From contig JAFFJZ010000001.1 of NCBI GenBank assembly GCA_018340375.1, forward strand, positions 58,644,001 through 58,708,000: a stretch of DNA of 64,000 nt, written 5' to 3'. A model generated the notes under the pieces. It saw only the letters and a program-made list of their open reading frames with translations. It was not told where the DNA came from and did not search any database. Source of the stretch: Gonatopus flavifemur. Taxonomy: Eukaryota > Arthropoda > Insecta > Hymenoptera > Dryinidae. Both the position numbers and the translations under genes were made by a program. Within the stretch, counting starts at the first letter, position 1. Each line of letters begins with the position of its first letter. Shown in pieces: positions 23,400-35,120 of the stretch.

Positions 23400-23640
23400 A
23401 CCCGTGCATCCTCATTCAATCGTACATCTTCGTCATACATCACTCGGCGTTTCGGCCGTACCCTAAGCCTTCTCCAAGAACAAATATGATGAATATCAGT
23501 TTGCTGAAACATGACAGCACAAATTCTTTCATAAGGAGAGACTAATATTCATCATATTTGTTCTTGAAGAGGGCTGTATGTTCGGCCGAAACATCGAATG
23601 ATGTATGAAGAAGATATATGATTGTATAAAGATGCTCAGA
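23400..23640. repeat. Palindromic repeat with GTTTCGGCCG core word
   Basis: The left arm contains CGTACATCTTCGTCATACAT, CGGCGTTTCGGCCGTAC and AAGAACAAATATGATGAATA. The right arm carries their inverses in reverse order, ending ATGATGTATGAAGAAGATAT. Arms are about 80 bp with clear similarity throughout and a 60 bp loop. The outermost words GCATCCTCATTCAATCG and GATTGTATAAAGATGC also pair. No target duplication was identified. Confidence 0.7.
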
Positions 23641-24325
23641 TATCAAAGAGGAGTCGAATTATTTATCAAAATTTTATCAATTCGTATTTCATTATTTTTC
23701 ATCGTCTTAATATAAGGTTGTCAATGGATAACATGCCTGTAAGGTGTACAAATATTACAGCTTTCTTGGACACCAAAAAATCTTCATAAACAATATTATT
23801 CATACTAAATACCTCTTTTTCAAGGTTTCCACAAGAATTTATTCAACACTCGCGATTTATTTGGAAATGTTCACACGGTATATAAGTGCATTATGGAGTA
23901 TCGTAGCGAAATATAAATTGAACCGGCGTGTCGGTGTGGGTCGGGAAGCATAGTGAGCCGCGCCTTAACATTCACCTACAGCTAATTGATTGAAAGTCAA
24001 CGAAGCCCATCAGCACTGCAAGTACCGTATGGGGTTTGAACATATAATTATCAATGATCATATTCCTCGCTAATTTGATTTCCGATGTATCATAACAGAT
24101 AAATTCAAGAATGAATTGATCGAATACTTAATTACATGTTTCAGCTATTGTTATACCATTACATTTTTTACACTTCCATGTTTGAAAATAAATGATGGTT
24201 CCAATAATTTATAGCCTATGGAATGGTGTTACATTTTAGAATGAAAATATACACGTTGTCCGTTGTTAATCAGACCATGGTAGGTTTAAATTTTATAAAA
24301 AACAACAACTCCTCAACTTTTTCAA
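23641..24325. other. Unassigned AT-rich sequence
   Basis: No recognised feature. A short GC-richer patch lies around 23920-23970. Confidence 0.4.
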
Positions 24326-24402
24326 GTGGAAAAATTTTCAAAATCATATATTATTTATATACAATTCAATAACTTATATATGAATTTTAAAAATTTCTGC
24401 AC
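24326..24402. repeat. AT-rich mini-hairpin family, copy 2
   Basis: GTGGAAAAATTTTCAAAAT faces TTTTAAAAATTTCTGCAC, with TCAA on both sides (24322-24325 and 24403-24406). That may be a 4 bp target duplication. The copy is 77 bp and fully non-coding. Confidence 0.6.
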
Positions 24403-24406
24403 TCAA

Positions 24407-27400
24407 ATTTCCTCGTTGGATCACCAAACATTTCCAGTATTTTCTGAGAATATTTTGAAATAGAAAATACACATCAGGAAATATTTTTTGTATGTATCGA
24501 AGACATCTAAAAACCTGTCCAAACGCGTTGCATACAACATCTCAAACTTGTCTAAAAGATATCTTGTGGCATGAATTATTGTGGTGCGAACATTCTATCT
24601 ACCCAACATCAATCCAAACGCCACCTCACGAGATTCCATCAAACAAAAGGATTTGCATAATTCGAGAAAACGTCTGCTACATGAAATGATGTACTTCCCT
24701 TCTCGTGTTATATCACAACGGAAATATAATGATTCTCGTCTGGTAATTATCGATTAATATTCAACGAGGTTAATCACGTACACAGTGTAGAATGTGTACG
24801 TATATAATTATCAACGCTTGTACTACTTGCTAATCGATTCCCGACACCTCGTAAGATGAGTACCGACTTGCGTCAAAGCAAGTTCATTAATATCCTCATC
24901 CTACCTTCACGTGTATAATTCATCGAATAAAAAGTATTTCATTACACGTTTCTGAATTCTTCCGAAAGACATAACGGATATTCTGATGGCAAAATTAGAT
25001 ATTTTCATTCAGCGACAGGGAAAATATATTCATGAGGATGTTTATAAAATTATCACTTCAAGTTCGTAATTTGAAATATGTTTGAATTGAGTAAATGATG
25101 ATTTTCCGTTGTTCTTCGCTGTAATTTGAATTACTTTGTATATATAACACTGTAAGGAAGGAAAATAGCTATGGTATATGATGATAAGAGGATGTAGAAT
25201 GGACAGATCATACGCCCGCTTTCCATTCCTCAATCACGGAAGACTCTGTTTTCCTGATATTTCTCTTGAAACAGAGAGAATTTGCCCCTCTTTTAGAAAA
25301 TCTTCTTTCTTTCGGAGGTGAACTGGAGGTTCTTTTATGAAGGAACATTTCTATAACCATTCCAAACAAATTGTGGCAATTCCAACTAAATTGGAGTAAA
25401 TTTAATGGCAATTGCAAGAAATTATACTCCAAATTTCATTCCAAATTGTGGTAAATATGCCAAGTCATATTTTTGCGTGTATTACACTGCATTGTGACTT
25501 TCCAAAATCAAAGGATCGCATATCATGATATATACCATTCAAAAAGAAAGAGATTAGATTTTATTATAAAAATAGAATATTAGATAACAATTCATATTCA
25601 TCCTGATGATACATGCGGTTTACTCTAATGAAGGAAAGTACATGGAATTTCTATGTATTATATTGGAGGAAACATGTTGTATGTGGGTACCGACTATATT
25701 CGTTGTATATAATACCACCTGTATAGCTACTTCCTTGTACGCGAATGCATGCTATGCGCAGCGTGTACCTCCACCGCATATCTTGGTAATGTTCGATTTT
25801 TACAGGCTCGCTAGAAGCGCGAGAGAGCAAAAGGTTGGCGTATGTTCCATCTAACGTCGTCGTGTTTCGCTTATTACGGTAGAACACGACTATACGCACA
25901 AAGGATAGGAAAAAGCTTGACGCGTGAAAAGCAGTTTCACCAGTTTGTTCCAAGCTTATTGGACGAAAATGTATGTCGAGGCTTGGTGATGCCTTCAGAC
26001 GATAAAAACTGTTTGTTTTATATGTGGGATGTGTGGTTTATCCCGTAATGATCGTTCGTGAGAATCCCATGGGAATAATTCGCGTATGAAATTTATGGTA
26101 TGTGCCATGCTTCACGAATAACTTTTTTGATTCAACGTAACACTATTACGAACGTAATCCCTGAATGCGCCATAAGAGTTCTTTGTTTCAAATATTCAAA
26201 TTAATACATTTTGTACAGCTATTATTGTAATCGGATCACTTTCATCTACGTATTGCACTGGAATAGTTATCCAATTATGTGAATTGAGAATTTTTTGTGG
26301 TTCCGAACGAAAGCGGCATTCGGAAACTTTTAACTTTGTTGTGCGAAGATCTTCGCGTTGATTGCAAAAACAAGAATGAAGCTCACAATGTATCATTAAA
26401 GTAGAAACACCATGAATAGAAGAAGACTCGTTTAACAGGAGTTGAAAAAATCACCGTGTCGTGCCACACTGTTATTTCATAGATTTTATCAATAAATGTC
26501 TTTATTCTACTGCAAGGTCTTGTTACTTACGGAATTGCGCAAACAATGATTATACTTTTCACTCTTCCTGTCGTTGGTATGGTTGGTTGGTAACATTATC
26601 TGATAAAAACTTCATTTTCTTGTAAATAAATGATGGAATCATGATTTTCAAATTCACCTCTGGTAAAATTCAGTAACTTTGACCTGAAAACTAGAAGGAA
26701 AACTGTAACCTGTGCTCTGACTTGCTGATATGAACGTCCAGCAAGCAATAGAGAGTCATTGAGTTCGCTTGCGTTATTGCCACAATAAGATTGGTGCATT
26801 AACCAGAGATTCTTTGGAAGCGGAAACTGCACCGTTAATAGAAGCAACGACTGATACAGCAGGAAATCTTATTCCTTCCAGGTAATTTACTAGAGGTTCT
26901 ACTTTCTTTGACTCACAAATGCTAGCACTAGAGAAAGACGTGGTTTTAAAGATACTTCCAACCTGCAAAGTGGGGTCAGTCAAACCAGATAATTCAGCAC
27001 GTACACGTGGTTTGAAATTGAATCTTATCACCTTTAGCGCATGTCCAATGAAAACCTTTTCGTCTAATGGCCTTATATTACACTAAAATCCCAATCAAAT
27101 CTATAAAAATTCATACAAAGTCTATTTCACCAATTATATTATATCATACCTCATCAATGTTGAAAGTAGTTCAGATTTAGTACTGAGCTTTGAACGCAAT
27201 ATCTGCTATCATCAGGAACTGAAGTTTCTGAAAAAATTCATGCGAGTGCAATTCTCAATATTGATATCGAATTATTATAAATATTCTCCGTCAGACGGTT
27301 TTCATAAAGTTTCCCACCCTAACGCAAGTTTCTTCTAAATCATCAGAAATCCCAACAAGAATAAACATCCTACGGATAGTGACAATCCATCAATACATGG

Positions 27401-27825
27401 CAGTCAATAACAGATAGCTATTTCTACTGATTAATGTTCATGATGTAAAGGTATGTAAAAGGAACAAACATGGTTCGTGATTAATGAATTGCATTTTAAT
27501 CCTGCATTCCTGAAAATGAAATCCACGGAGATACACATCAATCATCCCTTCCGGGAATCCTCTTCCATGTATTTTTCGTATCACATTTTTATATCTCAAA
27601 CAATAATTTCAGGGACTTGGGTAGTTGACTTTGAACACTTGGACTCTTACATCACGTTCATTGAACTTCGCGTCATCCAAGACGCTTCATCGTTTGCACA
27701 AAAAAAAGCACAAACCACTTTCTCATTTATGACGGAACAAGAAATTCACAGGTTAATCGTACGAAATGTAAAAAGACAAAGCTATTTCTCTATAAGATAT
27801 CTCAGGAAATGCTCAGTATATAATA
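24407..27825. other. Mostly unique sequence, one interrupted frame
   Basis: No defined repeat. Two consecutive plus-strand segments in one frame (26763-26882 and 26886-27083) read like protein (for example DSLEAETAPLIEATTDTAGN and LALEKDVVLKILPTCKVGSV). They are separated by one TAA. The opposite strand is also open there. I cannot name a family, so this could be a decayed transposon gene or chance. A frame at 27477-27848 has no motif. Confidence 0.4.
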
Positions 27826-28330
27826 CACGCACGCGTGTATATCACTAGAGTGATATACACAGCCGCATACGCGTGTCCGCCCATACCGTGGAACGTTCCC
27901 GCGAGTGCACGTGTTTGCAGACGCATCGTCCCGCGCTTTGTCCCTCTTTCTTCCCCATGCAGCTTTTATTTTCCTCTTTCGCCGAGTGTACTCTCTTATG
28001 TACGTGCAAAAGTATGTGCGTGTATATACGAATGCATGCATATATATAGATATATATATGAAAGCAGAACCTGTTGTTACCGCTCCTCCCCGCCATTATC
28101 TCACTCGCGCATCGGCGCCGATTTTTATAGGCGAAGTGATTCACGAGGCAAGTTCATCAAGTCTCCTCCTTCTCCTCTTTCTTCTCTTCTGCTTCTCTTC
28201 CCTATATCTTCCGTAGGCACAACGGCGCTGCGCTTTCACGGGGATTAGAAGAGAACTCGAGTTTCTCTTCCCCTCTCTTCTATATATCCTTTATACGCAT
28301 TCACCGGGTTTATCCTGCTCCTATCCCTAT
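27826..28330. other. CpG-rich island with TA-rich microsatellite
   Basis: CpG-rich text (ACGCACGCGTGTAT, CCGCGCTTTG, GCGCATCGGCGCCG) stands within AT-rich DNA and includes a TATATATAGATATATATA run near 28040-28060. Overlapping frames on both strands are compositional. It could be a promoter or enhancer. No coding start with a splice donor was found. Confidence 0.4.
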
Positions 28331-29365
28331 CTGCAATGTGTATCACGCTACATATACCCACAGGGTGATTGAAAATTCTGCGGTAGACTTCACAAAGTTA
28401 TTTTGGCTCAAACCTCTAGATGAATTTCTCCTTTAGAAAATCTCAATTGTCAAGATATAGCGATTCCAAGTTTACTCAACCTTGGCTTAATAGCTGCTAC
28501 TAACCATCTTATGAAACTATAAAGAAGAGATGAATTGAAGAGATTGCTGACGCCATTATACACGTAGCTTGATTTTAATGGTACTGCTACTGGAAAAAAA
28601 ATAAAACAATGTATTGATATGCAGGGTTTTCAAAGGGCGACCCTGAAGACGCATCAACGATTTAAGTGAAATATTAATAATCTTTTCGATTTATCTTTGA
28701 TAATGATTGGTTATTAATTTTTAATGGCTACATTACGGAATTAAGTGATGAAATTCTTACGGGATTAACATTGTATCGTAATTTTAGATGACCTTGATAC
28801 GTTGGGGCTCCAATATATCGGAGAATACTGCGGAATAAGTGTGTCCAACTCGACTAATTGCATGCCACGAGAACCTTTTGGCTGGTCGAGTTCATTATGG
28901 AAATACAATTGATCGTATCGTGTTATGTAGCGTATTGGTTTTTGCAACCAATTATTTTTCTTCATTATGAAGATCGTTTGTTAGATTTTACAGTATTTCT
29001 TTATAATTTTTAATCTTTCGAATGGAAACTATTAAATTATTGAGTTATTGCTTGGCGATTTTATCGCTAACGTATTCACGTCAATTATCGTGCAATCATG
29101 CTATAGTTTTATTTACGATCGAACTGCCCTGGTAACAATTATTCCAACACTCGTTTTGGCGGAACGGAGGGCCCATACAGGCATTTCAAGCGGTCTTTTA
29201 GATCCCGTCTCGTGCCAAATGAGTGATTTGAGGGATTGTTTTTCTAAAGAAACAGCGAAATCCTGTTCTAAATACATGGTGAGTAGAAAACTAATAAAAA
29301 GTATAGTACGAAGATTGAATTAACTCTAAAAGGAGGACTTAAACGTTACAAATCAACATAAGCGA
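28331..29365. other. Unassigned AT-rich sequence
   Basis: Nothing recognisable. The frames at 28765-28965 (-) and 29048-29323 (+) have no family motif. Confidence 0.4.
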
Positions 29366-29370
29366 TTATA

Positions 29371-30178
29371 ATAGGGGAGACTGGGGAGTTGTGAGACGGG
29401 TTTTGTTTTTGTGGCAAAAATACTATAAAAATAATGTTTTTTTTACATTTGAGCGGTTTTAATCTTCAATACAACTCCTAATACAACTTCTGGCTGAAGG
29501 AGTTTGAAGAATTCTAAATGGTTGGGAAATCATGACGGTTTTTCAAAAAGACGCGATACCAGCATTCTCCAAAGCATCGGGGGGTTGTGAGACACACCTT
29601 TCAATGAAAGGAAGTGGGATATTTTATCTTCCTTTCAGTTGAGAAAATGAAAGGAGAAATTATTTGTATAAGAAAAATGTGAAAAGTTTGGGAAAAAAAA
29701 ATCGAAAGAAAGCTCAATTATTTCGACTCGTAATGGATGCAAGTGTAATAGTCTGCTCCTAAATTGATGTTCCGTATGAAGCGGTTGCGGGATCTATGTT
29801 GGCCATTTTCAGCTTCAAAATGTGACGTGACAATTTCGATTTATCGATGTTGTATGCGATACCAACGGTTCTCAGCGGCTTGTTTTGGATGGTGATCTCT
29901 TTAATGGCAGGCACAAAGGCAGGAACATTAATTGATCGTTTGTTATCCGGATTATACTTATGACGCGGCATGATTAAAGAAATTACAAGAAATCATAGAA
30001 AAATCTTGAGAAACACTCAGCTCACAAAAGACGAACATTCAAATTGCATGAAACATTCGAAATATCCACAAAAAATGCGACATACGTATGTAAAGCACGA
30101 TTTTAACTCGACAGCTGTATAATATGCCTTGTCTTACAACCCCCCGAAAATGTTGTCTCGCAACGCCCCAATTCCTAT
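29371..30178 (-). mobile_element. Decayed pogo/Tigger-like element
   Basis: Both ends carry variants of TGGGG(A/C)GTTG(T/C)GAGAC in opposite orientations: GGGGAGACTGGGGAGTTGTG at the left, and GTCTCGCAACGCCCCAATTC at the right. Related inner copies are CGGGGGGTTGTGAGAC (29579) and the inverse GTCTTACAACCCCCCG (30131). TA-rich sequence abuts both ends. The only coding remnant is a Psq-type DNA-binding segment on the minus strand. The size (about 0.8 kb) and the absence of the catalytic region indicate an internally deleted copy. Borders are approximate. Confidence 0.55.
29759..29971 (-). pseudogene. Psq/CENP-B-type N-terminal domain of a pogo-like transposase
   Basis: The 70-codon frame begins MPRHKYNPDNKRSINVPAFV and continues RTVGIAYNIDKSKLSRHILK. 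This is the pattern of the Psq helix-turn-helix at the start of pogo/Tigger-type transposases and jerky-like derived proteins: basic MPR start, a helix, then (A)xxYxIxxSxLxRH. It would bind the element's own ends in the nucleus. The frame stops soon after, and no DDE catalytic domain or CENP-B linker follows within the element. I therefore call it a relic. A domesticated short Psq protein is possible but less likely. The identification rests on motif recognition only. Confidence 0.6.
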
Positions 30179-30656
30179 ATTTCCAAAATGGTTACTGCAT
30201 CATGGCTACATCAAATATTTATGCAAAAATTCTTTTACGTGTCGAAAGCCTGTTTCTCAAGGCATACTCTGTATACATTCACCTTTGTGAATAGCTTGGA
30301 AAACTAATTGAAGATACCATCAAAACGAACGCTCAAAAAAACTTTTTCCAACGGCAATCAAATCTCTACTTGGAGAGACTATATGCATGCGTGTCGATAT
30401 TAACAAATGTCAATTGAAAAGTGACATCTGAGCGAGAAAAACAATTGACAGTGGTCCCTAGGTGTCGCATTTTAGAAATATAGGTGCCGTGAGTGTTACA
30501 AGCGTAAACAGCACTGGAAATTACATGAAGAAAGAGTACATGAATTCAAAACATTCGTGATAAAGTTATAAATCTTTGCATGTAATTATGAACGAGAAGA
30601 ACATTGATGATAATAAATTCATCCGCACATAATGTACAGTGTTTAACTATAATTTC
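30179..30656. other. Unassigned AT-rich spacer
   Basis: No supported gene or repeat between the pogo-like relic and the LINE tail. Confidence 0.4.
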
Positions 30657-30962
30657 CTATTGGATTCTTCGATTCTCCAATCTTTTAATCTCTTCATAAC
30701 TACCACATTCAACTTCCTGAACGATCTGCTTGGAGTGCACTAATCTTGGATTTCCTTTAGTAACCTTCTCTTTAATTTTAACTCTCATTATTGTCTTCAA
30801 CATTCCTCCGTGTCTCAACTCCCCATACTGAACCAATCTATTCCTTCTTTCGATTGTATTCTTCGATATCTTACCTCTTACGGTTACTTTTTTCCAAATG
30901 TTTCCTTTCATTACCTGATCTACAGCTTTCGCAGCAGCGTGGCATCTAGATAACCGGAACAA
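30657..30962 (-). pseudogene. LINE C-terminal fragment, second copy
   Basis: The minus-strand frame contains KNTIERRNRLVQYGELRHGG, MLKTIMRVKIKEKVTKGNPR and HSKQIVQEVECGSYEEIKRL. These align block for block with the tail at about 2240-2390 (RRSDLIGHIIRH..., KMNGKIRKGRPR, SYMKQIIQD). Only the last part of ORF2 is present. The first 25 or so residues of the open frame do not resemble the family and may lie upstream of the truncation point. It is a 5'-truncated, inactive insertion. No poly(A) or tandem tail is obvious. Confidence 0.65.
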
Positions 30963-32985
30963 CTCCCAAGCATGACGTAAGCTTCAACGTATTTTGACAC
31001 AAAGATCGGAAAATACCGAGAGTTCTTATTACCCTACTCACCGCACACAATAAAATCTGATGTCAAAATACTGCTTTTAGCGATTCGAAAACGTACATCT
31101 TACTTCCGAAAGAGATATAATACAAATGCCATACCTTATACTTTACAGCATTAGAGTATTACGTTTCACTGAGATCATATTATAGGATATCGAGTCAATA
31201 CTTTTACCTTTTCTGCGGTCAAGGTATCTTTATGCACTAAAATTGTTCTCTAATAACATTACTAACATTTTTCACTCTGTTTCCATTGTTTTGATTGTCG
31301 GACAAAGAGTTTTGTACACAAGTGTATGGATGCTCGTTGTGTGTGTATACACAAGCTTGAATTCCAGCGCCTGAAGTATCTTCTCATTCTTCTATTCTCC
31401 GATGTTTCAAACCTTTATAACGCTATATCCAGAACACACATGTTTGAGAACTTCCCTTCTATTCACTGATTTAATTTAATTCTCCGCATAAAACTCACGT
31501 TTTCTATTTTTCTAACTCTTAAATATCCTGTTATCCGATCTCATCTTATCCGATTCTATCTTTGGATAAACTTTTCTCTTCCTCCTTTTGGAAGATTGGA
31601 AAAATCGTTTGTTGAAACGAGAACAGTGCATAGATAAAGGCAAGAGGAAATGTACTTTGAAAATTTCCTGCGTGCAAGTTACAATCAAGTGAGAGAGGAA
31701 GTAGTAAACAAACATAATGATACATTAAAAGGAGCGTCGTACTTGTGCGAGAAGTTTGAGGCGATGGGATATCGCGTATACTCGCATTATACTTTTAGGA
31801 AATCGATGCACTTTCATGTAAAGAATGTATATTCAAATGCAAAATGGAAATTCTATCGGTGAGTTAATTTTCTCTCATAGAAAATGAGTAAAAGGAGAAT
31901 TCAATCTCAACTTAGCTGAGAACGAAGTCATTAACTGGAAAATTTGCGTGATATAACTTGACAGCTGAATGTAAATCAAGGGTGTTCGAACGTGTGTGCG
32001 AACGAAGGGTTGATATACCAGGATACGAAATAATGTTCTGCATATTATTATAACTCGAAACAACGACGAGTACAACTCATGAGAGTGTATAAACCTCGAG
32101 AATATTTTCTAGAAAACATTGTATGAAATGTTCAGTTAGTGAATCTCAATTCGAATAATTCATATTATAACGACTTCTCCGAACACGTTCTATCGCATTG
32201 GTACTTAGAATTTTATGTGTCAACGATTTTGTCCTTTACCGTGATTTTCATAACGGTCCTCTACATATTTATGTAGTCCTCTCTTACAGTCATATTCCTC
32301 GAGGTGATGCATGAATCGAGCGCATATAAACTACCAAATAGACACACGAGGCACATTCCAAGCATGTAAGCAACCATTAGGTTCACTTCAATTACTTTCA
32401 CGTACGCATTTATTGTACAAGATTGATACGATAAGTATTCACTCGTTAAAACTCAACTATATGAAGTTATAGACCGAGGAACAATAAAATAACTTGCATG
32501 AGTTGTGTCAAATTTATACAGTGAAATTTAAACTTATCCACGATGGTGCAATATAATAACCAAACAACATAAATTTTCAAACATACAGCCTACCATAAGT
32601 CAGCATGTTTTCAATCTGATAGTATTTTCCTAGTAACGAAATGCAAATGATTATCCGATATCTCACCTCGTACCAAAATATGACTCAATCATCATTCGAG
32701 ATGTGGTCGGATATCTATAATATGTAAAATCGTATTCATTCGTCCAACGAAATACTGTAAACTTGTTATACAAAAATCTCAAATTACGAGAACCATTTCT
32801 ATTTCTCGATTGGACGAATGATTACGCTATACCGTATTATACCATACTATATGGTGCATTGAAAAATCGGTGGTTCACGGTTCTCTTGTTTTCCTTGGGA
32901 ATCTACATCCCGACACTGAAAACTCAGTATTCAAATATGCACAAACAAATGCATATAGTATCCTTCGAAGAACACCTTGGAGTAG
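30963..32985. other. Unique AT-rich sequence
   Basis: No repeat found. A plus-strand frame at 31650-31858 (protein-like in places, for example YLCEKFEAMGYRVYSHYTFR) runs into CG|GTGAGT at 31859. It has no clear acceptor or known relatives, so I do not call it an exon. Confidence 0.4.
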
Positions 32986-33360
32986 CAGAACATAGAGCTT
33001 ACGCGAGCGAGCGATCCCGTATCGTTATCGTTACACTTGAATCTAATACGGATGAAATTCCAAGGTAGTATCGCGTCGTCCTCGTCGTCGTTGTCGTCGT
33101 CGTTGTTGTGGTTATGTACAACGAACAAATGGACGTGTTCGCCACCGTTCCACACCATAGTGGAAGGCGGCTTCCTGCTTCGCCCTTGACTGCTACTCAG
33201 CGTTCCGATCAACGGCGACGATCAGCTGTTACTAGCCCACCCACACTTTATTCACATATATATCATCGTACGTATACGCCGCGTTATCGCACGCTTATTT
33301 CAACTGGAGGGAAAAAATGGATTAGTGTTACGTCATTGCCCACTGAGGAGCGATGAAGTC
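32986..33360. other. CpG-rich island
   Basis: CpG-rich block (GCGAGCGAGCGATCCCG, CGGCGACGATCAG, CGCCGCGTTATCGCACGC) that includes a GTC trinucleotide run. Frames on both strands are open through composition and are not supported. The function is unknown. Confidence 0.4.
33072..33111. repeat. Imperfect (GTC)n microsatellite
   Basis: Iterated CGTCGTC and GTTGTCGTCGTCGTTG units within the CpG-rich island. Confidence 0.8.
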
Positions 33361-34058
33361 GCTTCAACAGTTGTTGCTCTTGGTCTTTTATGAATATATA
33401 ATGAGTGAGATAAGTTTTAGCGGTAGGCTGCGTTCACTCAAGTATCATTACCTGACCAACTCGAGTCACGAATACGCTCAATTTAATTTAAACCGGAAAT
33501 GATATCATGTGACCACGATGACACTTTTTCACTATGCTGTCGACGAATTTTATTTGCACCTTGTTTTGTTGTCACATGATATACTTTTTCCCTGCATTTT
33601 TTTGGTATTTTAAAAACGCCCTGATGGCACTCATAAGAAAAAACAATTATTAGAGTTTTTTTAGGATGAAATGAAGAGCGATATTTCCATAACAATTATC
33701 TTTAATCGATACAATCGTTGTTCTGTAAATTTATTGCCGTTATTGTGATAAAAGAAAGTGTAGATCACATACATGGATCTTGATGTTGTAAACATGGGCT
33801 CTTAAAATTCATCATTCAAATTCCTTTGTAACAGATTCGTGTGTCTCATGCGAAAACAAGTAAGTTATTGGTCTAGCAAATTCTGATCTCGAGTATAGTT
33901 TCTGATACATATTAAACATCTCTCAGGTGGAGATATAGATGTAGGTGTTTCAAGGATTTACTGTTACTTTGGAATTATTAATACTGAATGGAAGTGAATT
34001 TCAATAGAGAGATGTAGAGGAGAAATATTTGGTGACGTAGCAAATTTAAATATTACGT
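33361..34058. other. Unassigned AT-rich spacer
   Basis: No recognised gene or repeat. Confidence 0.4.
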
Positions 34059-35111
34059 CACTGTTAGAAAAGTTCTTAAATTTAATATGAAAATTCTTAC
34101 GAAATTCTATAAGTACATCTTAAAATTAATAATATTCTCTGATTCACAACATGTTTATGAATTTTCACATTAAATGCATGAAAATTAATAACCGGTTATG
34201 GAAATTCAAAATATATTATTAAATTCCATGCAAACTTCCTAATTCTAATAATCTATAATGAAAAATAACAAAAATACATGTTAAAATGTTAAAGATGGCT
34301 TCTATGCGCATAATTCACGGCGCACTTTGTTTTTGGGAGCATATAATAGTATATACGTGTATACATGTGATAGAATCCGTAACCTCTTCATTATCACTAA
34401 TGTTCAATAACTCATGGGTATGTATACCATGATTATATGTCCTATTTCCAATTAGCTTTAGTTACATGTAAACAAATTCCCGAAGTTTTTATGCACATAT
34501 AGTTGATAACAAGATAACTTTGAAATATGGGTGAGTCTTGTTCTTTTCTCTTTCATATTTTTATCAATGCACCTCTATTTACGGAATCAAAATTGAATAC
34601 TTTTATGAATGTATGTATATATGTGTGTGTGTACAGAGCACATGTGATATCTAAAACTACATCGTATTTTACAGTCGATTTCTTCAATCGTGATGTAGTC
34701 AAGCTGGTTGAGGCGTGAGGTCGTAGGTTAGGTTTGGTGGTAGGAGAGCAGGTTCGATCCCCCGTTAGGCCCCAAAAACTTTGCGCTCCAATTGACTTTG
34801 ACTACATTCACGATTACGTACTCACTTCGGAAGAGTTTCGAGGATTCCAAAATATGAAGGAAATTCCCAATGATTTCTGTTGAGAACTTCAAGATTTTTT
34901 TCTGTTAATTCACAATTCAGAATTATAAATTTTAATATGTAATACATTATTGGATTTCATAGAAATGCCATGTATATAAATTTATAATAATTGTTATTAA
35001 ATTTAGTACTCAGTTTTTAATGTACAATACAGTATTGAATTTAATAATAATATTATGTAAAAAACTTCATAATAATTATTATTAAATTTAAGACAGATTT
35101 TTCTAACAGTG
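34059..35111. mobile_element. 1.05 kb element, CACTGTTAGAAAA ends
   Basis: Left end CACTGTTAGAAAAGTTCTTA faces right end CAGATTTTTCTAACAGTG. The arms are AT-rich, with TTAAATTTAATAATA-type words in both orientations. The right-end 65 bp is the same sequence as the arms of the small palindrome at 35242-35407, so the two form one family. No target duplication is evident. A tRNA-like SINE (34690-34810) lies inside. No coding capacity. Confidence 0.65.
34690..34810 (+). mobile_element. tRNA-like SINE with flanking inverted repeat
   Basis: An A-box-like TAGTCAAGCTGGTTGAGGCG is followed about 50 bases later by a B box GGTTCGATCCC. ATCGTGATGTAGTCA before it and TGACTACATTCACGAT after it are inverse copies, so the whole could fold as a hairpin. 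The insert GTCGTAGGTTAGGTTTGG between the boxes is too irregular for a functional tRNA. The minus-strand copy at 36130-36290 has a similar layout. Confidence 0.5.
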
Positions 35112-35120
35112 TAAACTTTA

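Noticed and set aside
27835..28248. 137-codon frame in a CpG-rich block
   Set aside because: Its low-complexity peptide arises from CpG and TATA-type simple sequence, and both strands are open.
31650..31862. Possible exon ending at a GTGAGT donor
   Set aside because: No acceptor or start with support and no known relatives. A donor-like GTGAGT is expected by chance at this rate.
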